Assembly (NCBI GenBank): GCA_903896915.1
Contig: CAITZN010000156.1
Coordinates: forward strand, 1-5,157
DNA: 5,157 bases
DNA from: an uncultured bacterium
GTDB lineage: Bacteria > Desulfobacterota > Desulfobulbia > Desulfobulbales > Desulfobulbaceae
Reading direction: 5' to 3'
The notes under the pieces were generated by a model. It ran no database searches. It was not told the DNA's origin and saw only the letters and a list, made by a program, of their open reading frames with translations. Positions within the stretch are counted from its first letter, which is position 1, and every line of letters begins with the position of its first letter. A program made the position numbers and the translations under genes. Positions 1-5,157 of the stretch are shown piece by piece.

Positions 1-109
1 CGGGGTCAGCAAAATTCTCAAAAACCCCACCATTCACCAGCAACTACTCGACAGCACAACCAAGGAAGGAATTGCCGCTCTGTTCGCCGCAGCTCCGGCC
101 GTGGCCTGA
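1..109 (+). CDS. C-terminal fragment of an unidentified protein (5' end outside window)
   Basis: An open frame enters from the left edge (first full codon at position 2) and ends at the TGA at 107-109, giving 35 residues. The visible tail starts GVSKILKNPTIHQQLL and ends in an Ala/Pro-rich stretch, LFAAAPAVA. Of the three plus frames this is the one that looks protein-like: a short amphipathic segment followed by an alanine-rich tail, with a stop 39 bp before the stop of the convergent gene. The KILKNPT segment loosely recalls the C-terminal end of some glutamyl-tRNA reductases, but the resemblance is too short to support a name. No transcription terminator is evident in the 39 bp between the two convergent stops. 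Function unknown; the call rests on frame and position only. Confidence 0.5.
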   Translation, partial: GVSKILKNPTIHQQLLDSTTKEGIAALFAAAPAVA

Positions 110-148
110 ACCAGCGAATCCTGCCCTCCTTGGCGTCACCCGCGCTTG

Positions 149-1495
149 TCAGGTTCGGATCATCTCCGCAATCTGGAAGGCCATCTCCAGCGATTGTTCC
201 GCATTGAGCCGCGGATCACAGGTCGTCAGGTAGCGAAGCCCCAACTGGTCGCCCGAGAGATTGCGGGCACCACCGATACATTCGGTGACATTATCGCCAG
301 TCAACTCAAAATGGACCCCTCCAGGGACCGTGCCCTCAACCCAGTTCAACTCGAAAAAGCACCGCAACTCAGAAAGAATATTTTCAAAATCCCTGGTTTT
401 ATGGCCGGATTCGGCACTGAAGGTATTAGCATGCATAGGATCGCAGGTCCACAGCACATGCTGACCGGAACTTTTGACCGCCCGTAGCAGGGGCGGCAGA
501 TGCTTTTCGATCGCCTTGGAGCCAAAACGGGTAATCAGTGTGATGCGACCGGGCTCGTTCTCCGGATTCAACCGTTCAATGATGGACAGGATGTCGTCAA
601 TCTTATAGTTCGGCCCTACCTTCATCCCCAGCGGATTCCGCACACCCCGCAGAAATTCGATATGGGCGCCGTCGATCTGCCGCGTCCGGTCACCGATCCA
701 CAGCATGTGTGCGGAACAGTCATACCAGCCGCCGGCAATAGAATCTTCCCGGGTCAGAGCCTCTTCATAGCCAAGAAACAAGGCCTCGTGGGAGGTGAAG
801 AACTGCGTCTCCTTCAATTGAGGACTATCGGTTGAGATACCGATCGTTTCCATAAATTTCAAGGCATTGCTGATCTGCTTCGCCATCCGCTCGTAAGAGC
901 GCCCCATCGGCGATTGCTTGACAAATTCTTGGTTCCAGGCCTGCAACCGGTGCAGGGAACTGAAGCCGCCACGGGTAAAGGCGCGCAGCAGATTCATAGT
1001 CGCCGCAGACATATGATAGCCCTTGAGCATCCGCTCCGGATCGGGAATCCGAGCCTCCAGCACCGGATCGGCAGAGTTGGCCATGTCGCCGCGGTAACTT
1101 GGCAGTTCCTGGCCGTTGACCATCTCCATATCGCTAGATCGCGGCTTGGCGTACTGCCCGGCAATCCGGCCGACCTTGACCACCGGTTTGTTGCCGGCAT
1201 AGGTAAGAATGACAGACATCTGCAGGAGGACCTTGAGGGTCTCCCGGATATTGGGCGCTGTGCAGCGGGAAAATTCCTCTGAGCAGTCCCCCCCTTGCAG
1301 CAAAAAGGCCTCACCCCTAACCGCTTTGGCAAGCATGGCCTTCAAGTCCCGGATCTCGCCAGCAAAGACCAGCGGCGGCAACACAGACAGCGTCTGGATG
1401 ATCTCGTCGAATCGCTCCTTATCCGGCCATTTCGGCTGTTGAAGGGCGGTGAAATTATGCCAGCTCGTTTTGTTCCAGTTTCCTGTCTTCTTCAT
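149..1495 (-). CDS. Class II 3-deoxy-7-phosphoheptulonate (DAHP) synthase
   Basis: Condenses phosphoenolpyruvate with erythrose 4-phosphate to DAHP, the first step of the cytoplasmic shikimate pathway to aromatic amino acids. The 448-residue product is full length for the plant/actinobacterial-type class II family and unrelated in sequence to class I AroFGH. Family metal ligands are visible: Cys71 in LLQGGDCSEEF, His355 in TCDPMHANTF, Glu397 in HFELTGDN and Asp427 in TTCDPRLN. Substrate-binding basic residues are Arg110 (KVGRIAGQYAKPRS), Lys292 (GMKVGPN) and Arg323 (ITRFGS). I chose the ATG at 1495: it gives the usual N-terminus (W-x-x-x-S-W then QQPKWPD) and has a purine-rich AGAAGAAG just upstream. 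The frame stays open to a GTG at 1564, which would add 23 residues unlike the family and would leave its ribosome site touching the upstream gene's stop. The gene lies 72 nt after the HsdR-N-like gene on the same strand, so co-transcription is likely. The family is named aroG, aroF or phzC in different organisms, so I give no symbol. Confidence 0.96.
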   Translation of the reverse strand: MKKTGNWNKTSWHNFTALQQPKWPDKERFDEIIQTLSVLPPLVFAGEIRDLKAMLAKAVRGEAFLLQGGDCSEEFSRCTAPNIRETLKVLLQMSVILTYAGNKPVVKVGRIAGQYAKPRSSDMEMVNGQELPSYRGDMANSADPVLEARIPDPERMLKGYHMSAATMNLLRAFTRGGFSSLHRLQAWNQEFVKQSPMGRSYERMAKQISNALKFMETIGISTDSPQLKETQFFTSHEALFLGYEEALTREDSIAGGWYDCSAHMLWIGDRTRQIDGAHIEFLRGVRNPLGMKVGPNYKIDDILSIIERLNPENEPGRITLITRFGSKAIEKHLPPLLRAVKSSGQHVLWTCDPMHANTFSAESGHKTRDFENILSELRCFFELNWVEGTVPGGVHFELTGDNVTECIGGARNLSGDQLGLRYLTTCDPRLNAEQSLEMAFQIAEMIRT

Positions 1496-1567
1496 GATCT
1501 TCTTCTGCGTTATTTTTATCGTTGGGCTGCTGTTTCCGGCCATCGGCAGAAGCAACGAATCCACCCT

Positions 1568-2140
1568 TTATTGGTTTGCATCCGGTGCGCAGCTCGTACC
1601 CACGCAACAGACTTCCTGATCAAAAACATTAAGAATCCGCAAGGCCTTATCACGCCGCCCCGGATCAGTAAAAGGTTCAAAAACATATTCCTGCAACAAG
1701 GCACCGGCTTGGTTCCGGTGGGGAATACAATCCATACCGTTGGCCAGGACCTTGCCCCGGCCCGTTTCTAGCAACTCCGCATCCCGGCCGTTGGTGACAA
1801 TCGCCAAGGGAATACGATATTCAGGATCAAGAATCCGGGCCGCCGCAACCGCCGCCGTCTCACGGGTAACCAGCGATCCAGGTCCGTAACGGAGAATGAA
1901 CAGCCGTCGGCCATTAATCCGCGCCGTCAATTCGATCAGGGTCTGGACCCGGTTATTATTAAAACAGGAGTTGATCGTCAACCGCGGCTCCAGTTCGTCC
2001 TTGCCATAGCCGAGCTGTTCCACCAGCAGTCGAGCAAGCCCTTGCCTGATTCGCTCGTCATCGGTATCAGGCAATGTCTCGCCTGTGAGGTAGTCCTGGA
2101 GTACACCGTAGACAATATGATGTCCCGAGGTATCGATCAT
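1568..2140 (-). CDS. HsdR N-terminal-domain-like protein with degenerate nuclease motif
   Basis: A 190-residue soluble protein resembling the N-terminal domain of type I restriction enzyme R subunits (HSDR_N-type), found here as a stand-alone protein with no helicase, HsdM or HsdS nearby. Visible landmarks are DDERIRQGLARLLVEQLGY (27-45), the usual helical opening that precedes GYxKxxLEPR; INGRRLFILRYGPGSL (75-90), the core strand region; and AIVTNGRDAELLE (113-125), which matches the family TNG(x)D motif. In the active PD-(D/E)XK fold the core reads D...(E)xK. Here the E-x-K position reads ILRYGPG, and the preceding acidic position is Glu70 in LIEL, so catalysis looks lost. The C-terminus carries CCVGTSC (178-184), with Cys59 and Cys138 elsewhere, which could bind metal. 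Start: ATG at 2140 with an AGGG seven bases upstream. It probably leads a unit with the DAHP synthase gene. No signal peptide or membrane segment is seen. Biological role unknown; small proteins of this kind occur in Desulfobacterota (from memory, not checked). Confidence 0.75.
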   Translation of the reverse strand: MIDTSGHHIVYGVLQDYLTGETLPDTDDERIRQGLARLLVEQLGYGKDELEPRLTINSCFNNNRVQTLIELTARINGRRLFILRYGPGSLVTRETAAVAAARILDPEYRIPLAIVTNGRDAELLETGRGKVLANGMDCIPHRNQAGALLQEYVFEPFTDPGRRDKALRILNVFDQEVCCVGTSCAPDANQ

Positions 2141-2577
2141 GAGGCAACCCTGAGAAAAACGAGTAAGGGCCTAAGCGTAAGGACAGCCGGAAAGAGGAAC
2201 AACGCGTATGGTCTGCAACGGTCTCGGCGTTCGACTTCCCACCTGTTCATCGCAGCGGCACCAATAACAGCCTGGAGCAAACGGTAGCGGATTAGGTAAT
2301 CGTATCCCGATGTTTTTGTCAATCCCCAAATTACCTGCCGCGCTGCCTTTGCCAGAGGATCAACAGCTTACCCTTCTCTAGGAGTGGCCTTGACTGAAGA
2401 AACGCTCGCCCTGAGCGTCGAATCGGGATATGTTGATACATATAAGATCTAGCTGGAGCAGTCGTCAACCTGTTGTCCGATGCAACCCCTTCTTGCCAAC
2501 TATCCATCTGGGGCGTTACTCGCGCACAGACTCGACTCGACGCATCACTCACCACCCTCTTTCTCGAGAAACTCCCC
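2141..2577. other. 437-bp gene-free divergent intergenic region
   Basis: This region separates the start of the minus-strand HsdR-N-like gene from the start of prmA and should contain both promoters. It holds only short or rare-start open frames with no family character. Visible elements are a possible prmA promoter with an overlapping palindrome (2418-2446) and a small hairpin at 2402-2418 (ACGCTC, loop GCCCT, GAGCGT) with no T-run, so not a terminator. A perfect minus-strand TTGACA lies at 2317-2322, but I found no good -10 at proper spacing. The region from about 2141 to 2300 shows nothing I can name. Its length is large for a housekeeping pair, leaving room for a small RNA or leader that sequence alone does not show. 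Confidence 0.6.
2418..2446 (+). promoter_or_regulatory. Possible prmA promoter with overlapping palindrome
   Basis: A sigma70-like -10 TATAAG (2441-2446) sits 17 bp after a weak -35 TCGAAT (2418-2423), about 130 bp upstream of the prmA ATG. The -10 overlaps the right arm of a perfect 6-bp inverted repeat, ATATGT-TGAT-ACATAT (2428-2443), which could be an operator. The stretch is distinctly AT-rich compared with its surroundings. The -35 matches consensus at only three of six positions, so this is a candidate only. Confidence 0.3.
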
Positions 2578-3519
2578 ATGGCATCCCCAACTGACATCAC
2601 CCCCGCTGACCGACAATGGCTGAAGATCACCTTTAATTGCCCGCTTCCCCTGCTCGAGCCCGCTGCCGATCTTATCGGCGTGCTAAGCGGGGTCGGCGTG
2701 GAGCAGAGCCCGGAGACCCCCTCCGGAGCTTTTGTCAGCGGCTTCTTTCAACTGGGAGGCCCTGGTGATGACCCTCAAGAGCAGGAACAGGTTGAGACTG
2801 CTGATGTGATTCTTGCCAAGGTCAATCAGCAGATGACCGAACTCTTTACCCTCTATGGGTGCACGCCGGAAAAACCGACGATCACCTTGCTCGCCGACCA
2901 GGATTGGGCGACCAGCTGGCAACAGTATTTCAAACCCTTTGAGATTGTCCCCGATCTGGTGATCAAACCTTCCTGGGAGGACTATCGACCAAGCCCCGGC
3001 CAACATATTCTTGAACTCGATCCAGGCATGGCCTTTGGCACCGGCCAGCACGCCTCCACCCAGATGGCCCTGGCCCTGATCAAAAAGAGTATCCAGGAGA
3101 CCGGGCCTGAGCAGGCCGTTGATGTCGGCACCGGTACCGGTATTCTCGCCATGGCCGCTGCCCTGTTTGGAGTTGGGCAGATAATTGCTATTGATAATGA
3201 TCCGGATGCGGTGGCGGTGGCGCAGGAGAATATCGCCAACAACAATCTCGCAGGCCAGATCCAAGTCAGCACCACGCCGGTAGCGCAGATTACAGGGACC
3301 TATCAACTGGTCTGCGCCAACATCGTCCACGATGTCTTGGTGGAGATGGCCCCGGTATTGGCCAGCCTCACCACAACGGGCGGCCACCTGGTCCTGGCGG
3401 GAATCCTGAGCGGCGAGCAGGAAGAAAACATTATCACTGTATACCAGAAACAGGGCTGCCGCCTGCTGGACCGCCGCTACCAGGAAGAATGGGTGGCCCT
3501 GCAGCTGCAACGAGAATAG
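2578..3519 (+). CDS. prmA: Ribosomal protein L11 methyltransferase PrmA
   Basis: A SAM-dependent class I methyltransferase that methylates amino groups of ribosomal protein L11; cytoplasmic. The product is 313 residues, slightly above the usual 290-300. The N-terminal substrate-recognition domain covers about residues 1-120 and the Rossmann catalytic domain about 140-313. Family motifs are visible: DPGMAFGTGQHAST (148-160), SAM-binding motif I VDVGTGTGILA (181-191), the acidic motif II end AIDNDPDA (204-211), the CANIVHDVL motif (246-254, the PrmA counterpart of the NPPY-type site) and GGHLVLAGIL (268-277). I chose the ATG at 2578, preceded by GAGAA with a 7-base spacer; the protein then opens DRQWLKITF as expected. 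The frame stays open to a TTG at 2473, but those 35 extra residues do not look like PrmA and have no good ribosome site. It is the first plus-strand gene after the divergent gap and is followed 147 bp later by a tRNA gene. PrmA is dispensable in E. coli. Confidence 0.96.
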   Translation: MASPTDITPADRQWLKITFNCPLPLLEPAADLIGVLSGVGVEQSPETPSGAFVSGFFQLGGPGDDPQEQEQVETADVILAKVNQQMTELFTLYGCTPEKPTITLLADQDWATSWQQYFKPFEIVPDLVIKPSWEDYRPSPGQHILELDPGMAFGTGQHASTQMALALIKKSIQETGPEQAVDVGTGTGILAMAAALFGVGQIIAIDNDPDAVAVAQENIANNNLAGQIQVSTTPVAQITGTYQLVCANIVHDVLVEMAPVLASLTTTGGHLVLAGILSGEQEENIITVYQKQGCRLLDRRYQEEWVALQLQRE

Positions 3520-3574
3520 CTCTCCAGCCTGACCTGGAAACATGGGTCCTGAAAGACACGACCTTAACTTTTTC

Positions 3575-3603
3575 TTGACGGTCTGATGACTCTATGCTAT
3601 TTA
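3575..3603 (+). promoter_or_regulatory. Candidate sigma70 promoter for tRNA-Asn
   Basis: A -35 TTGACG (3575-3580, five of six consensus bases) is followed after 17 bp by a -10 TATTTA (3598-3603), with an extended -10 TG at 3595-3596. The implied start near 3610 would give a 5' leader of roughly 55-60 nt before the tRNA, to be removed by RNase P. The -10 itself is weak (three of six). The position directly upstream of the only gene in this interval supports the assignment. Confidence 0.5.
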
Positions 3604-3666
3604 GCCATTCTCGAAATGATCATGATTCCTGCTGGGCATCACGACCTTTTTGTCTATGAGTTGCAT

Positions 3667-3742
3667 TCCTCGGTAGCTCAGTTGGTAGAGCAGGCGGCTG
3701 TTAACCGCCTTGTCGGGGGTTCGAGTCCCTCCCGGGGAGCCA
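3667..3742 (+). tRNA. tRNA-Asn (anticodon GUU)
   Basis: A 76-nt tRNA with complete cloverleaf and encoded CCA. Acceptor TCCTCGG (3667-3673) pairs with CCGGGGA (3732-3738), with one G-T wobble, followed by discriminator G and CCA (3740-3742). The D-arm is GCTCAGTTGGTAGAGC. The anticodon stem GGCGG/CCGCC encloses loop CTGTTAA (3698-3704) with anticodon GTT at 3700-3702. The variable loop is short, and the T-arm GGGGG-TTCGAGT-CCCTC has the invariant TTCGA. It decodes AAC and AAU. It closely resembles bacterial tRNA-Asn, including the E. coli TCCTC acceptor start. It is a single gene with its own candidate promoter and terminator; no integrase or attachment-site duplication is seen beside it in this window. 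Confidence 0.98.
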
Positions 3743-3774
3743 AAATAAATTCAGCGCTTGCCGCTGGAGCCTTT

Positions 3775-3811
3775 AAGCCCGTGACCGATAAGGTTTTCGG
3801 GCTTTTTTTTT
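3775..3811 (+). terminator. Rho-independent terminator after tRNA-Asn
   Basis: Stem AAGCCCG (3775-3781) pairs with CGGGCTT (3798-3804), with a possible inner ACC/GGT pairing in the loop, followed by an uninterrupted run of nine T (3803-3811, the first two shared with the stem). It ends the tRNA transcript about 30 nt after the mature 3' end and isolates prfC from upstream transcription. A smaller 5-bp hairpin, CAGCG-CTTGC-CGCTG (3752-3766), lies just before it without a T-run and may stabilise the precursor 3' trailer. Confidence 0.9.
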
Positions 3812-3906
3812 ATTACTTTATTCCAGCAGCGACAAACATTACCTTTTCCAACACATCTGGGCGTTCCTGGGTGTACCGATTGATACCAGACGGATACGAT
3901 TCAAAC

Positions 3907-5157
3907 GTGAGCAGTCAGCTTCTTAAAGAAATAGAAAAACGCAGGACCTTCGGCATCATCAGCCATCCCGATGCCGGTAAGACCACTCTCACCGAAAAAC
4001 TGCTGCTGTTCGGCGGTGCCATACAGCTGGCGGGTGCGGTCAAATCGCGGAAAACCGCGGTCCATGCCACCAGCGACTGGATGGCGATTGAACGAGAACG
4101 CGGCATCTCGGTAACCACCTCGGTGATGAAATTCAATTACCGTGACTATGAGATCAACCTGCTCGATACCCCCGGCCATCAGGACTTCTCCGAAGACACC
4201 TACCGGGTGCTGACCGCCGTGGACTCCGCCCTGATGGTCATTGACAGCGCCAAGGGCGTCGAAACCCAGACCACCAAGCTGATGGAGGTCTGCCGGATGC
4301 GCAATACGCCGATCATCACCTTCATCAACAAGCTGGACCGAGAAGGCATGGACCCTCTCGATATCCTCGCTGATATCGAGGATAAGCTGCAGATCGAATG
4401 CGTGCCGCTCTCCTGGCCGATCGGTATGGGCAAGGGCTTCAAAGGGGTTTATGACCTGCACCGCAACCAGGTTACCCTGTTCACCCCCAGCCAGGACACC
4501 CGACCCGAAGATAGTGTTGTGGTTCAGGACCTGGCCGACCCGCTATTGGATCAACTGATCGGCGTGTTCGCAGCCAACAAGCTCCGCGAAGACATCGAAC
4601 TCCTCCAGGGTGCGGCTAACCCATTTGACCATAAACAGTATCTCAAGGCCGGCCAGACCCCGGTCTTCTTCGGTAGCGCCATCAACAACTTTGGAGTCCG
4701 CGAGTTACTCGACGCCTTTGTTGAACTCTCGCCCCCCCCCAGTCCGCGAGCCACCCTAACCCGGATGGTCGACCCCAGCGAAGAGGCTTTCAGCGGCTTC
4801 ACCTTCAAAATTCAGGCGAATATGGACCCGGCCCATCGCGACCGGATCGCCTTTTTCCGCATCTGCTCCGGCAAATTCACCCGGGGGATGAAGGTCATGC
4901 ACCACCGGTTGGGCAAAGAGGTGAACCTGAGCAACGCCACCGTATTCATGGCCCAGGAACGCTCGCACGTCGACGAGGCCTATCCCGGCGACATCATCGG
5001 CATCCACAACCACGGCACCATCAAGATCGGCGACACCTTCTCCGACAAAGAGGAACTCAAGTTCACCGGCATTCCGAATTTCGCCCCGGAACATTTCCGT
5101 CGGGTCGTCCTGCGCAATCCGCTCAAAATGAAGCAGCTGCAGAAAGGGCTCGTGCAG
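3907..5157 (+). CDS. prfC: Peptide chain release factor 3 (RF3), 3' end outside window
   Basis: A translational GTPase that binds the post-termination ribosome and ejects RF1/RF2 so they can be recycled; cytoplasmic. 417 of an expected ~527 residues are present and the frame is intact to the edge. The GTPase domain shows G1 HPDAGKTT (20-27), the switch I region [11 protein letters not shown] (62-72), G3 DTPGH (87-91), G4 NKLD (141-144) and the RF3-typical SWPIG (171-175). The second domain contains [15 protein letters not shown], then [17 protein letters not shown] and [14 protein letters not shown], all diagnostic for RF3 rather than EF-G. The start is GTG at 3907: it places ten residues before [15 protein letters not shown], exactly as in E. 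coli RF3. Only a weak GGA, 12 bases upstream, serves as ribosome site. Upstream in-frame GTG (3871) and TTG (3880) are possible but unneeded. The gene contains a run of nine C (4732-4740) encoding Pro-Pro-Pro. No clear promoter is visible between the tRNA terminator and the start. Confidence 0.97.
   Translation, partial: MSSQLLKEIEKRRTFGIISHPDAGKTTLTEKLLLFGGAIQLAGAVKSRKTAVHATSDWMAIERERGISVTTSVMKFNYRDYEINLLDTPGHQDFSEDTYRVLTAVDSALMVIDSAKGVETQTTKLMEVCRMRNTPIITFINKLDREGMDPLDILADIEDKLQIECVPLSWPIGMGKGFKGVYDLHRNQVTLFTPSQDTRPEDSVVVQDLADPLLDQLIGVFAANKLREDIELLQGAANPFDHKQYLKAGQTPVFFGSAINNFGVRELLDAFVELSPPPSPRATLTRMVDPSEEAFSGFTFKIQANMDPAHRDRIAFFRICSGKFTRGMKVMHHRLGKEVNLSNATVFMAQERSHVDEAYPGDIIGIHNHGTIKIGDTFSDKEELKFTGIPNFAPEHFRRVVLRNPLKMKQLQKGLVQ

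Noticed and set aside
2137..2322. A 61-codon minus-strand frame whose stop overlaps the HsdR-N-like start as ATGA
   Set aside because: The overlap looks like translational coupling, but the frame needs a TTG start with no clear ribosome site, and its sequence (arginine-rich, no motif) is not protein-like.
2294..2322. Possible minus-strand promoter based on TTGACA at 2317-2322
   Set aside because: At 16-18 bp spacing the -10 candidates (TTACCT, TACCTA) match consensus at two positions only; the better TACGAT is just 12 bp away.
2473..2577. N-terminal extension of PrmA from a TTG start
   Set aside because: The extra 35 residues lack PrmA similarity, while the ATG at 2578 has a suitable ribosome site and gives the expected N-terminus.
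2683..3543. A 286-codon minus-strand open frame
   Set aside because: It lies almost entirely antisense to prmA, has no family character, and reflects codon bias of the real gene on the opposite strand.
3520..3570. Possible prmA terminator (TCCAG/CTGGA hairpin and a GGTC/GACC hairpin before CTTTTTC)
   Set aside because: Stems are only 4-5 bp, and the T-run is short and separated from them; too weak to call.
3667..3906. tRNA-Asn as an integration site for a mobile element
   Set aside because: No integrase, no repeated tRNA 3' end and no foreign genes are visible; a normal terminator and prfC follow directly.
3901..4461. A 186-codon minus-strand open frame
   Set aside because: It is antisense to the GTPase domain of prfC, whose plus-strand motifs are unmistakable; a His/Gly/Asp-rich shadow translation.
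4756..5094. A 112-codon minus-strand open frame
   Set aside because: It is antisense to conserved RF3 coding sequence and rich in Val/Asp/Gly as expected for a shadow frame.

Overview
The window reads as an ordinary chromosomal housekeeping segment of a moderately GC-rich Gram-negative bacterium. The gene set is a class II DAHP synthase, a small HsdR-N-like protein, PrmA, a CCA-encoding tRNA-Asn and RF3. That set, together with the residue-level look of the HsdR-N-like protein, suggests a Desulfobulbales-type sulfate-reducing lineage (Desulfobacterota). This placement is an inference from family resemblance, not proof. I see no mobile element, CRISPR array, integrase or phage gene.

Layout. 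Positions 1-109 (+) hold the last 35 codons of an unidentified gene. It converges on a two-gene minus-strand block that is read from 2140 down to 149: first a 190-residue protein resembling the HsdR N-terminal (PD-(D/E)XK-like) domain, then a class II 3-deoxy-7-phosphoheptulonate synthase, the entry enzyme of the shikimate pathway. A 437-bp gene-free divergent region (2141-2577) separates this block from plus-strand prmA (2578-3519), the ribosomal protein L11 methyltransferase. A single tRNA-Asn(GUU) gene (3667-3742) follows, with a plausible own promoter upstream and a clear intrinsic terminator downstream (3775-3811). prfC, encoding peptide chain release factor 3, starts with GTG at 3907 and runs off the right edge after 417 codons.

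Function. The right half is a translation neighbourhood: a ribosomal-protein modifying enzyme, a tRNA and a termination factor. The genes probably form separate transcription units, because a strong terminator lies between the tRNA and prfC. The left half is amino-acid biosynthesis plus an uncharacterised protein whose nuclease-fold active site appears to have been lost. The points most worth a second look are that degenerate HsdR-N-like protein, a nine-cytosine run inside prfC, and a palindrome overlapping a possible -10 element upstream of prmA. I did not find a convincing new multi-gene system.
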